Source: Linnemannia schmuckeri
Taxonomy: Eukaryota; Mortierellomycota; Mortierellomycetes; Mortierellales; Mortierellaceae
DNA length: 64,000 bases
Direction of reading: 5' to 3'
Assembly: GCA_029449235.1 (NCBI GenBank)
Contig: JANATG010000003.1
Span: forward strand, 2,604,001-2,668,000
The position numbers were made by a program, and so were the translations under genes. Each line of letters begins with the position of its first letter. Within the stretch, counting starts at the first letter, position 1. A model generated the notes under the pieces. The model saw nothing but the letters and a program-made list of their open reading frames with translations. It was not told the DNA's origin and made no database searches. Shown here piece after piece: positions 49,801 through 61,841 of this stretch.

Positions 49801-52800
49801 CTTCGGTTGCGACTTTGATGAATCAAGCCCATAGTAGGCACCGCGTCCTAAAGAAGTGTTGAGAGCCGCCTTAGGATCCGCCAAGATCATGGTATCCACG
49901 AGAATACTTGTGAAGCTGACGCTCATCGGCTGCATCCTATTTCGCAAATGAGACAAACGAACCGACATGTTAGTGGTCGTGCTTATGGACCTTACGGCTT
50001 CGTCAAACAGGGAAGATCGGTGCTTACCACACGTAAGGCACGCTGAAGTCATAGCACTTCTGAAGCCGAGTGGCGAGTGCATTCAAAACAGCATTGGCTC
50101 GTCCACGCTTGTGCTGAGCAATCCTATAAAAGTTTCTGACCAGGGTCGTCCACACGGGTAAGCAGATCTGTGTGCGTTTCTCAAGAAAAAGAGCCTCGTG
50201 CCTCAAAGTTTCTTCGCCTCCACTCTCGTGTGTTCGTTGGCTGTGATCGTCCTGCAGATTCTCGTTCTTGTCTTTTCTCAGTCCACGAAGGATACTGAGA
50301 GGGTATAGCAGCACAATGAACAAGTCTTCGTATCCCGAATTTGCGCCAGGAGAATGAGCTTCGGTGATCTCATTAACGGTACTAATAGAGCTTGACAGTC
50401 GCACAGCTGATTTGCAAAGGATCGCGCGTTGTTAGCCTACATCTTACATTGTAGTTCCATCAGTATATGCAAAGTACATCATATGTCCTGAAATAACATA
50501 CCAACAATAGACCAGTACTTGATCTCAAAGTCGCGGAAAGCCAGTGGAGAGATAGGGCCATGCGACACTATAGGCCAGACCGCAGTGCTAGTTGTCTGCC
50601 TCTTGGCCTTAATGTCATCCAAATGACCAATACATCTGTAGAGTGCTCGCAGTGCTTGAAGACTGCTTGCTGACCAGTCAACAAGAGTCGAGGTTGCCTG
50701 CCAGAATGAAGACTCAAAGTGAGTACTCTGGACCGACTCGCCCAAAGCCAACCAGCACTTGAGAATGAATTCTACATTACGAAAGCAAATAAGTCAAATG
50801 TTAATAATATGTCTCCTACTCAAAATATGTACACGTGAGATCAATGTCCATGAGTTTGCTTACCCATAGGTGACATGCTGACATCTCTGGATTCCGCCAC
50901 TTGAGTAATCTTTGTGGGTGATGCTGTGATGGTAGAGTCCTGCTGCAGAGCGTCGAAAATATCCGCATGTATCGTATCCTGTACCTTGTAGCGCGTAGCG
51001 ACAAGAGTTTTGACAGACATGATCTCAACGAGACCCGTGTAGAGATAGTAAACAATGTCTGCGCGAATAATATACCCTGCTTTCTCAGGATCAGCCAGTA
51101 ACTTTTTGACGTCCTCATTCTCCCGATCAGGCCAGTCACCAGGAACAAGAGTCGATGGGTTCGACTTTGAGACCCTTTCTATAAAGTACAACAGCGATGA
51201 TACTGCACGTTCTGCTTCATCCGTCGCCTTCAAACCTATAATAGAGAAGATACAAAGCGAAGACGTATTAGAAACCATCGATCAAGGGTCTCATTGATTT
51301 GCTGAAAATGTAAATGTAGCGTGCACTGTACCTTTTTCATGCAGGTTGATGTCCCGCACAGCCCTGACGATACTCTCCCAGAGCCTTGAACACGGCTGGG
51401 TGAGGAAGGGCAGACCAGTGATACTGCTCAGGCGCCATTCGTCTCGACTGGCATCGGTAATTTTATGCTGAAGATGCATTGTCAAGAAAAGACATTCTAG
51501 ACCCTCATCCAAAAGCTTTGTTCGCACCCAATGCGCCTCTGCCATTCCCAAGTCTGAAAACGATATCGATCCTGGTGCAATAAACTGTGAGCCTTCCAGA
51601 AGTTCTAAACATGTAGGAAAATAGAACAGGTGTCATCATGAGTATCGGATATGCTATGCGCAGATGCCATCGAAAACCTAACGAATGTTGTTCAAATGAT
51701 ACTTACCGGCCCCGCCAGAGTTACTAAACATGGCTGTGAGAAGTCTCAAGATAAGATCACGAATATGCTCGGACTCATCCGTGACTAAAGGTCGCACAAT
51801 GGGGAAGAAGACTTCGTCGGCATTCTAGATGTCCACAAAGAAGAGAAAATATCGTTTAGTCCCCAGATCGCACTTGACATAATTTCTTTTCAACATGTCT
51901 GTAGCCTGTCGCCTACCTTGACTAATTCGGATCCCAGGCCATACACCAACGCCATCCATGCATTTGTAGCGGCTAGTCGAGTGCGGTTATGGTTAAGTGA
52001 TCCCAAGCTAGAATGAAAATCAATACTGTCGATGATAAGTATCTCTGCGCATCTAAAAGATACAGTACTACTACCACATCAAGGTGAAAAGTGCTCACCC
52101 TTTCGCGATAGGCCGGAAAATCAACTTGCGAGTCTTTTCAGCGTGAAGATGGCCGCCTCGCGAAAAGTTGTAGATAAGACGCCTAAAGTTTTACGACATG
52201 GAGGAGGGCGTGTTAGAAGCTCTGAGTGTGTTGATACCAGTCAGGCCAAAAGTACCAATGCGTCAATGAGATGACTTACGTCCACGCCTTAAAGGCAGTA
52301 ATCTTGGCGTCAGTGTTCTTATTTATGCCTCGGTTAAAGGCAATCTGTGGTTCAAGAACGAGATAGTCGCAGAAAATTAGTAACTGCTACATATATAGGC
52401 ATCATTTGAAGCAATGCTTTGGAAGAGAACATGGTGTTGGTCTTACCTCCACAATTTTCAGCATTGGGTTAAGCACGGGATGGCGGTGCAAATCCTTGCC
52501 CAAGACAATCACCACTGTACCCCAAACTCTAAGAGCGAAAACCTCTGAGGAAGAAGTGAGAAAGAAGAAACATATTAGAATAAATCGCACACAAGGCAAA
52601 TAGTCCTTCACAGATATTCCTCAAAACATACCATGAGAAGGCTTGAGATGCTCCTCGTCCAGCTTCTGGACGAATTTCTCGCCGTGCTCATTCATGAACG
52701 AGATCGCCGCCATCCGAAGACGGTTATCATCCGTCTGGAGGAACGTGGGGATGAGAGCTTGAACACTCTCTAGTGCCTTCTTTCGAATTCCCGGGACATC

Positions 52801-55094
52801 GTGAACAAGGAGGAGTAACAGTGAAGACAGCCACACCTGTGCGCTTGGTACAATCTCCTCTGGGTGGTTGATCAAGAACGCGATCAAGTTCTAAACCATT
52901 CACGGATGTCATACGAGTTAGAAATATGCCCATGGCTCAAGTGCAAGTTTCATTGTGTTCACATCACACGACTACCCACCAGGATGCCCTCGTTTGTAGC
53001 ACTTGTCGAGTTCAATCGGGAGTTTAAGTGGTTGGCGATGCTCTGAATAATCTGCTCGCAATAAGGCGCCAAAAATTTCATCGGCACCATGCACGTTCCA
53101 AGGCAACAGAGAGATACGTTAACCAGCGTCTACAACATAATCGAAGAAATGGTTAGCATGAATTCGAACAAATAAACAGGTAGTATGTCGAGCTTCCAGG
53201 ATCATCACGACAAAACTCTCATTACTTTGTTGTCGCTTGTATTGGCGACGCGGAGGACAAATTTTAGGAGGCGGTCCACCTCATTAGCTAAGTACAGAAG
53301 AGCAAAGATATGGTAAGCCATGTAGAAATTGCTATCCATGCACTCATTTATGTACGCCTTCGAGAAAAAAATCTCGTACCTGTGAATAATTGAGCGATGG
53401 GACGTTCAAAGAACAAGAAAGCCAGACACCTGTACACTGAGAGCGTCCTGAGAATCGAGAGGGAGGATTATAAGCACGCGTCAGTAAAATCCTTCAGTGT
53501 CGATTCATAAGACAGTTGCGACAACGCACGTCACAACATAAGAGCAGATAGCAACCTACACGACTGTCTCAGTGCTGCCATGGTCAAGGTCAATCAAGAT
53601 GCGCGCGGTAAGGGGCCTAATCGACTCCTGAATCTCGTCGTAGTAGGTCTTATCCTTAGAGGTCCTGAGGATATCCAGCATTGAGTCATATGTCTCCTTG
53701 CGAACGGCAAGATCCTGCGATTTCAATTTCTCGATTGACTCTCTGATGAAAGGGTCCAGAACCTTGGCTGGTGAGGCTGCAAATGTAAGGGCCGAGTTGC
53801 TGCTGCCGCCGATGAAGGGAGAGTCACCGAAGGGGTGCTCGGGAAGCTTGGACATTTTGTTGGCAATCCGGGACTCCATCATACGAGCAGAGATGGACTT
53901 TTGGACGAGTTTATGTTTCCGCTTGACGATTGGCCGATTGTTGGCGATTTCTTCCTCGGTGGGCATGGCCATCTTGGACATGTCGAGTTTCCCGACGGGT
54001 TTGATAGTGGTTTTGAGAATTCCTTTGGGTTTCTGGATGTTTGTGTTGTTGGGAATCGAGAGACAAGACTCCTGTTTGTCGGGGGAGAATACAACACGCC
54101 GGCTGGGCGAAGCCTGCATCACTGATGTTACTTGGGCAGGCATTGGTAGAGTCCTGTCTGTGTTGATTACGCGAGTCTCCTTCGCCGCGCCAGCAATTGT
54201 AGTCGAAGGTCGTGCTGGAGGACCATCAGTGGTAGGCTCAGTCGCGACACGAGGCTGTATTGTGGTGGCGACATTATTGGCAAAGGTATTCGTAGAAACC
54301 TTAGGGCTATCCTGCACAACCTCCTCCTGGATACGCTTAGGTGGATTGAGTGTCGTCACAGCTATACTCTCAACCGGACTGGGCGTTGATGGCTTTTGGG
54401 GTGTGGAGCAATCCTTATGTGTTGCGTCGTTTGAAGCCACCTTCAGGATCAAATTCACTCCAGCCGACATTCTGGCGTTCTCAATATCCTGAGGTTGAAC
54501 TTGCTGTTCTTGGACCTGTTGATTATCCACCACATCCATGGAGTCTGCGGAGGACAGGTCATCGCTTTCACTACCGACATACCCTTCAACTCGCGACGGG
54601 CTTGCGCGCGCCTTAGACTCTCCAGATCGTCTCCGTCTCTTTGTTTCCCTGTTTAGCAAACCAAGCTGTCTGGTCTCCGGCGAGGCATTCCTCCTTGTGT
54701 TAGGTCGAGCAAATCTTGTGTTGAGGGGTGTTTGAGGTGGATGGTTCTGGATAAGGATCTTAGGGCGTTCAAGGTACGACAAGTCTTCCTCTCGTTTGGA
54801 TTTCCGTATAGGGCCTGATTTCTGGTTCTGTGAGGAGGGAGACAATGTTTCTGGCTCACCCTTGGTTGCCACCGTTGCTGGGGGTGTTGTTGTGGTGGTG
54901 GCAGGGGTACGGACGTCCATCACCTCTGCGTCTTCTGTTGCTGTTGTTGTTTCCGTTTCTGCAGCTGTTGTGGATGGCAGGGTTGGATCAATCCGATCGG
55001 CTTCGACTGACGAAGTAGAAGAACTGGGTCTGGCTCGCTTTGAGGGCGATATGTTGCTGGTGGTAAACGGTTCCTTTGTCATCTGAGCTCCCAT
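46888..55094 (-). CDS. RIF1: Rif1-like replication-timing / telomere protein
   Basis: Rif1 binds chromatin and brings protein phosphatase 1 (PP1) to origins, opposing DDK and delaying firing; in yeast it also limits telomere length. Seventeen exons read from the right: 53560-55094, 53380-53447, 53226-53287, 52980-53129, 52632-52890, 52447-52544, 52280-52344, 52099-52182, 51917-52007, 51707-51824, 51332-51604, 50864-51235, 50502-50771, 50028-50406, 49799-49936, 47207-49702 and 46888-46987, all in phase, 2,185 residues. The N-terminus is disordered with PP1-docking RVVF at 333-336 and GILK (SILK type) at 358-361. From about residue 430 to 1500 it is helical, HEAT-repeat-like, starting SPAKVLDPFIRESIEKL. 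The tail is acidic and Ser/Pro-rich with an AT-hook-like RRRRGRPP. The last 34-codon exon is helical and may be the multimerisation end. Confidence 0.83.
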
Positions 55095-55487
55095 GCAATA
55101 GACAGGGAGCTGATTGTTTCGTTGTTATTGTTGTTTGTCTGCCTATTAAAGTTATAAAGATGGTGATAGCGATGATGACTTCTAGTTCCTCAGCGACAGA
55201 TGTATCCTGTTGTAACTTTTCGAGAAGAGGTGACCCGTCCTGTTGTTTCCTTGGCCCCTGTGGTGATGGAGACGAACCAAGGTCAGACGCGCGGTTGATG
55301 ATTGGAGAGTAAGAGGAGCCTGGACTTGATTGATCTCGAGAAACAAACAATGCACAAAATCCATGTGGTGGCAAACAGCGACCAACTAAAAATCAAATCT
55401 AGTCTGTGACTCGCACGCAATCTCTCACACACACACCGGAATGAACTTCATACGTCCATTTATTTATTCAATCGTGGTCGCATACGT

Positions 55488-56555
55488 CTAACTGTTGAAG
55501 AGGCGAGTCCAGAGTCGGCCGTGGACGCCAGAACAGATATCGCCCAGTAAGAACGTCTGTGCCGCATCCTCAATCGTCAGATCCGCCGTTTTTGCATCGA
55601 TAAACCTTGCCTTGGCCTGCGATCGGGTCATGATATGCTGTGCCTGAAACGGACCCACCAGCGCCAATCGGATCGCCGACGACAATAAGGTCCGCGCATG
55701 AAGATGCAAATGTAGATATCGAGTCGTCGCTGTTGAGAAGGTTAACAAAAGACGATAAATAAGTAAGAACAAACAAGAAATTAAGAACGACAGAGAGTAA
55801 ACCAATGCCCTGTTCTTGCTTTAGAGCAACTTACCGAGATCAAAGCCAAGCAGGCGGGCAATCATAGCAAAGGCAATTGGATAATGCCCAGCTACCTCCT
55901 CGCTTCTCAAGAGCGCCTTGAACGGCTTTAAGATCCTAATGTTCGGACCCAATTCACTCTCCTCTTCCCCTTCCTCTTCCTCGTCCTCTTGCTCCAACAA
56001 CCTGCTCCTGGCCCTTGAAGACGCTTTGTGATTCAATTGGTCTGCAAAGCATTTAACTCCCATCATCACAATTCCGTCTCCTTGCTTCCTCGAGGCTGCA
56101 TTCTGGATAGCGTTGTTCATAAACACATCGTACTCCCGATCAATGTTTCCAACTCGATGCAGCACAGTCTTCATCGCCCTTGCCTTGCCCTTCTCCGTCT
56201 TGAGCTGACTGTCCCTCAGAGTCCACTCGTCGACCAGTTTCCAGACAGCGGTGACAAACGGTAGGTTGGTATATCCACAGGAATGTACGCTCCAATTGAC
56301 ATAAGCCTCGATATCCTTGGGCGAGGTGGCGTCTGGGTGGAGCTTAGCAAAGGCCTCGAGGCCGTTGGAGGCAATGAATCCTCCGGTGGGGAGTGCAGAG
56401 TCAAGAAACTGCCAGAGAAGCCAGGAGGGAGCTGTGGGTGTTGATACTGTGGTGGTGTTGAGATGCGATGACAGTGGGGTTGGTGATGAGGTGATGTTGT
56501 CTAGAAGGGGGATGGTCGGAGTGGTGGCGGTTGACATTGTGCATGCGTTTGTCAT
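55488..56555 (-). CDS. ureF: urease accessory protein UreF
   Basis: UreF works with UreD and UreG to load the nickel centre of urease, gating the GTPase UreG. Two exons, 55835-56555 and 55488-55729, give 320 residues. The conserved start of the domain, WLLWQFLDSALPTGGFIASNG, lies after about 50 disordered residues. HSCGYTNLPFVTAVW follows, and an acidic loop (EDEEEEGEEES) is inserted before the EVAGHYPIAFAM helix. The C-terminal exon carries the helical end. The ATG at 56555 is the first; a second in-frame ATG at 56537 is an equally good start. Implies that this fungus makes nickel urease, though no other urease gene lies in the window. Confidence 0.9.
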
Positions 56556-56780
56556 AGAATGGGAAGGAATCGAATGCTGCAAGGAACGGTCGGAGATAAG
56601 AAGTTTGGTCGGATGGTCGGAACCAAACAGGGACCAATATATTCGACTAATAATTTTGCGTGTGACAGGGGCAGAAGCTCAAACATACGCAGTTGGTTTA
56701 TTCAGGCACCAGCGAACAATTGCAGAATAATAAAAACATAATTACGTTTTTATTTTGCTTTTGGTCCTTGACTAACGCAA

Positions 56781-57299
56781 CTATATGGTCTCCAAATCCT
56801 TGTCATTTGTCTCGAGCCATCTCTTTATCTCTACAATACGATCGTGTTGAAGTATCTCAAGCATTTTTGCTTCGTGTCGATCAACAGCGGCTCCTCGTGT
56901 TTCTTTGATGGCTAAAAACCAGGGATCAGATAGTCCATGAGTCCCTTGTATAACAACTCGGTGTAATCCCTATATGGAGCGACAAAAAAAGTAGTTGTGT
57001 TTATCTGAAAAACTTTGACAGCGGCTCGAAATTTCAGGCGACAACATTCTTTAGCAGGAAAAGAATGATTCTTTGAACACAACGCGATCGGATGAGCGGG
57101 TTTCAGGAACAAGACAGATGAGATAGGCTGAAGAGAAGAGAAAAACAAGCAGTCTTGGGATGTGGAGGGAGAAAGAATGCGGTCTGGATGGCAAGTGTCA
57201 TGAGAGCATAAGGACACGATAGCAGATAATTACCATCCTCATCATCTCGCCCCCATGGTCCACTGCCAATGATGGCTGACGTGGAGATACATATCTCAT
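56781..57299 (-). CDS. unrecognised 84-residue protein, two exons
   Basis: Exon 1 57234-57299 (ATG at 57299, 22 codons) joins in phase 0, through a 264-bp GTAATT..ATATAG intron, to exon 2 56781-56969 (63 codons including TAG). Exon 2 is open and rich in charged, helical residues (DRHEAKMLEILQHDRIVEIKRWLE). It has no ATG near its start, so simple frame scans miss it. The ATG follows a pyrimidine/CA-rich leader like those of other genes here. The gene sits tightly between ureF and FAM50 on the same strand. No signal peptide, membrane segment or known motif was seen. Family not recognised. A different first exon cannot be excluded. Confidence 0.55.
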
Positions 57300-57531
57300 T
57301 CTTGAAAAAGTTGGTGGTGGTAGGTAGAAGGAAATAATTCAAAAAATGAACGTGTCACACCCACCGCAGACCTTGCATGCAAATCTTCACAAACTTGACA
57401 AAGCACGAACGAATCGTGAAATGCTATGCTATTTATTACTCATTCCTGCAATTGCCTCGATGCGAAAGGAATGATACTCCCCACCTCCAACATCCCAACC
57501 GACAAGCCAATCCTCCATCGCCACCTCAGTC

Positions 57532-59034
57532 CTATTTGGCGTTGCCTTTAATCGAGTACTTGCCATACGACTTCTCCGGATCATAAATCTCAAACCTGGA
57601 CAACGGGAAAATATGCTTATTTCTCTCATAATACGACCTCTCAACAACCTTTCCCGCGTGAGACTCATCCTTCTCCACACCAGCATCGTTCGTCAGTCGA
57701 ATATCCTCATGGACATCAAAACTAAACAAGGGTCCCGACTTTCCACGAGCCTTGTTGATAATAAAGTCGTAAAAGGTGTAATGGTGAGGGATGATCAGAT
57801 CCTCCTTGACGTACATCATGTTGTCGATGCTCACTCCGCGAAGCTGTTGGAACTGTTGTCGGCATTTCTCCAAGAACTGTGCAATCGTATCTCCCTTCTT
57901 GCACTATTTTCAAAGATGGAGAAATGAACGAGTGAGTAAGACGTTTCTCTGTCTCCTGCTGCTGACCAACTGCCCCATAACAAAACAGTAAAACGAAGGG
58001 TATCTCACCTCAACTTCTTTGCGGTGTCCAGAGCCATCCCAGTAAGAATAAGTAATCTGGATCGTCTCATTCTTGATCTTTTGCTGTTTCGCCAACCACT
58101 CCTGACGAAGTTCCTCCCTCACCCGACGCTCTTCCTCCTCACGCTCCCGATCCGGCAAGAAGCTTGTGTCGATATTAGGGTCCTTGCCAAACTTTGATTT
58201 CTTCATTACTGGTTCTGTTGGTGGTGTTGGTGGTTTGCCATCGCTGTTATTAGAGTCGTCGTTATCCTGGGCACGCTTTTTTCCTTTGATGTCTTTGGGT
58301 GATGATGCCGCTGAGGACTCTTCCTCCTCGTCGTCCGCGAATGAGAGCTTGGAGATCACCTTTTTTGCCTTCTTCTTCACCACCCTCTCCTGCCTATTAT
58401 GAACAAATTCCATATCAACAATATGTACAATAGTCAGTAAGTGGTTATTGTAACAAGTAACATCCTTTCAGTAAACAGTATGTTGTCCTCTTCTTCCTCA
58501 TGAACAAAATGACCAACAACAGAAACCAAAAAAAAAACAACCACGGACTTACAGCTTATTAGTCTGGGCAGCCTCCCGCTTCTTCAACTCCTCTAGCTCC
58601 AAGCGAACCTTCTGGAAATCCTTCAAATGGACCAAACCAATCGTCGATTGCTTTAACGCCTCCTCCACATTCGAATGCTGCACCACAAACTTGTCCGCCG
58701 CGGCTTTCACTTCGTGGTCTTTGGCGATCTGGATCCGTTGTTGTTCGAAATCTTGCATCATTTTCTCGCGCGCTTTCTCGAGCTTTTGGTGACGTGCGCC
58801 TTCTTGTGAGGTACCTATTGGTTGAAGGGTTTTAGGGGAGGTGAGGAAATGCATGAGTTACATGGTCGTGAGATTCTTTTTGACGTTCATGCCAAATGCT
58901 GTCTCTTTTTTTTCTTCCAGGTCTGAATTTGCTGCTCGTTGTTCTCTTTTTTTCTTGTTTGCCTGGAGCAGATGGCGTCCTGTGAGAGACAAGGGAGGTT
59001 TAGCTGCTTGTCGTGTACCTTTGTATTCGGCCAT
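57532..59034 (-). CDS. FAM50: FAM50/XAP5 family nuclear protein
   Basis: XAP5-domain protein; animal FAM50A associates with the spliceosome, and the plant and algal relatives act in RNA regulation. Four exons, 59019-59034 (only 16 bases, MAEYKG), 58553-58814, 58009-58393 and 57532-57903, give 344 residues, close to human FAM50A (339). The N-terminal half is a charged coiled coil, followed by [13 protein letters not shown], an acidic patch, and the hallmark [15 protein letters not shown]. The XAP5 domain follows: [16 protein letters not shown], then [58 protein letters not shown]. All hallmark segments are intact. The 16-base first exon is typical of the family but easily missed. Confidence 0.95.
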
Positions 59035-59200
59035 GGCTGTTGATTAGATTGTCGTCCTGCGAGAGAGGTGATCGTTCTGATGTTCGTTTGGGATTAATTG
59101 TTAGATACAAAAAAAGAGAGGCAAAGCTGGTATCAAATGCAGTTTTTATTTCAAAAAAGAAAAAGCCAGTCCCACTCCTCCACCTCTCCACACTCCTCAT

Positions 59201-60888
59201 CTACAAATCCAAAAGCGAAAGATATACCCGACTCAGAGGAATAGACCCCTTCGCAAACATAATCCTTCCAGTCCCAACCATAACAACCCACACCACAACC
59301 GCCGCAAAAACCCCCCTCAACTTCCTCGACCTCATCAATTCCTGAGCCTTCACTCTCTTTGCACTCCCTTTGGGCAAAAGCATATTAAACGCCACAGGCA
59401 CACCTCCAAACATATGGTACGCCAACAGTCCCACCAGCAAGACATAAGGCCCCGACCGTCCAATCCGATGGAGGTAGGTGACGAAGGAGTAATCGACCAT
59501 GGACGAGTCGCCCAGGACTTCGAGGGGTGCGAGACGCATGACGTTCATGTGGGAGACCACCATGGGGGCGAGGATCCAGCCCACTAAACGGTGGTAGGGG
59601 AACAATCCTGGCGCGCTTGCCGATCCTCTACTCCCTCCTCCTGTAACAGAGGACTCTGTGATTGTAGTTTTGGTCGTGGTAGTCGTAGAGGTAGTAGAGC
59701 CAGAAGCGGTGGTCATGGTGAGCGATTTCTTGGTAGTAGACGTATCACCTGCATCTCCTTCCTCGATAGCACTTGGGGTTGTTGAAGAAGAACCGGAGTA
59801 GTAAGACTTGACTTTCCAGACCATGCGAATTACGGCCTTACAGAGTCCTGCTCCCAAGTGAATCAACAATGATCCTGACACCAATACCTGCTCTAGTCCA
59901 TACGTCTATTATCATCACAAAACGAGTTCATAAACCAAACCAACGATAAACAAACGAAAGGCGTCAGAGGATGCGTGTGTGAGAAAAAAACGGACAAAAA
60001 AACAAACAAAACAAATACGCAGGTCAGCAAAACACATAACATCCAAACAGAGAAAAAATCTTCTCTCCTCACAATCTCAATCTCACTCATGCCCCCCCTC
60101 CCAATCTCCGAACCTCGAACCTCCGAGCAAACCACCAAAACAAAAGCCGTTCAATTGCAACCAACAATTCCTTCCTCTGACAGCGATAAGGACTGTACCT
60201 GGTAATAGACGCGGCCCCAGATCAAAGCCTTATTCGCCAACTCGACCCCTCCTACGGACGCCAGCATTGGGGGAACCAAATGGATCACCGCAAAAGTACT
60301 GAACGCCATCGCCGAGAACGCTTGCACTCGACCAATACCCTGATACAGTCCCACCGACGGGAATCCTCCCCTCCCACCTGTACCTCCACTTCCTCCGAGA
60401 GGCGCTTTAGTGAGTACGACCTGCCCTCCAGCAGCAGAACCAGCTGCACTTGACTGTATATCAGTTCCACCGGCGGCAGGGGTGGACGGCCTGCCGGATG
60501 AAGAACTGGTCGTTGTAGTCCTAGTAGTCGTCGTTGTAGTCTTCTTCTTACTCTCTCCTCCATTTTCCCCCTCAGTCGTCTCCTCCATGATCGCCGTCGG
60601 GAACAAACCCCCTCCCAGCACTCCCACAACGCCGTTGCTATCTTTACTATCATCATCGTCAGCGCCCATCATAGTCGACACTAACTGTCGCCCCTTCTTC
60701 TGCCGAATCGTCTGCACGCTATACCGCGGGGGCGACCCTCCATTGTTGCTGCTGTGGTTGCTGGTCGTGGTTGCTGTAGTGATAGTGGAGTCGTTATCGT
60801 CGGCATCGATGTTGCTCAGTGTGATGCTCTTGGTCGATGCGACGTCTTCCCAGACGTTGTATGGCTCCAGCGGAGATGCGGAAGCCAT
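59201..60888 (-). CDS. MCP1: MCP1-type mitochondrial membrane protein (DUF1691-like)
   Basis: Two exons, 60199-60888 and 59201-59887, give 458 residues. Residues 1-180 are disordered, Thr/Ser/Gly-rich. The conserved part starts YQGIGRVQAFSAMAFSTFAVIH (from 182) and has about five hydrophobic segments, the first three near 189-212, the exon junction, and 340-360. GLFPYHRLVGWILAPMVVSHMNVMR and LLVGLLAYHMFGGVPVAFNML follow, with the conserved histidines of the MCP1 transmembrane domain. Yeast Mcp1 is an outer mitochondrial membrane protein that suppresses loss of the ER-mitochondria tether and works with Vps13 in lipid supply. A Thr/Ser-rich insert separates the second and third segments here. 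A distant succinate-dehydrogenase-anchor-like fold is an alternative view. Confidence 0.75.
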
Positions 60889-61841
60889 CTTTTGTTCGTT
60901 GTATTTGGTGCTTGGGGTGGGTAGAGAAGTGTGTGAAGGGTGTGTGTATATGTGAAAAGAAAAGAAAGATGGTGAAATAACAATAATAATAAAAAAAAGA
61001 AATGAAAATTACAGGGGCAAGAGGTTGAAATAGGACTGACAAAAAAATTCAATTGCTTCGAAATTTGCATTGATGGAGTCGCGCGAAAATTCAACTTTTT
61101 TTTCTTTGGGTGTGCGACAGACGGGCATTGGACTCGAATATTTTCCAAAAAGGAAATAAATACCACTGCCCCATACTCCATCTTCTCTGGACGCCGTAAA
61201 AAAAGCCTTGAATCCTCATCATGTATCAATCAATATGTCCAGTACCAAGGAACCACCGCCATTATCATCATGATGACCACCTTCATATCATTATCAAGGT
61301 CATGCTCTTTTTTACGAAAGAGGAGTATCCACCCAAACAACACAACAGACGTTTATCTTTTAATGCATCCTCCTGAACCTGACAGACGAACAGTTGTGCA
61401 ACATCTCCCTCCCCTTGCCCATTTCCTTTACACTATTGCCCTTCGGACATGGCATGACATGGCGCAGGCTGACATTACACAGAAACACACAACAGACAAC
61501 TGACAACATGAACAGAGGCAAAAAAGGGCTCGTGCGAGGGATAAAGAAAGAAAGAAGGGGCATGTGTCAGTCAGTCAGGGCATCATCATCTGAAATGAAA
61601 GAAAAAAATCATGTTAAAACCTCACCCAACAGCTATCCTTCCCATAAAGATACACACATGGTTTTTTTCATTCTTCGTTATTCATAGGTGTCATTTTATT
61701 TACAAATACATTGAGATCTCGAGAGTAGAAAAACGAGAGAGAGTAAAGAGTGAGGAGTGAGAGAGGATAATACTAGTGATAATAAAGATAAAGAGAAGAG
61801 AGGAGAGTGGAGAAGGGGTATTGCATCAAAAGAGTAGTTGG
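60889..61841. other. spacer upstream of the MCP1-type gene
   Basis: Carries the MCP1-type promoter and the 3' end of the ankyrin gene. A plus-strand 77-codon ATG frame at 61270-61503 was considered; it matches nothing known and is not called. Otherwise nothing seen. Confidence 0.4.

Noticed and set aside
53698..54492. 264-codon plus-strand frame opposite RIF1 exon 1
   Set aside because: Antisense shadow of the Rif1-like N-terminal exon; no start context and no family pattern.
60410..60955. 181-codon plus-strand frame opposite the MCP1-type gene
   Set aside because: It is the antisense shadow of the Thr/Ser-rich first exon; composition mirrors that repeat and the minus-strand protein has a clear family.
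61270..61503. 77-codon plus-strand ATG frame
   Set aside because: No leader, splice or family evidence, and it overlaps the convergent gene's 3' region.
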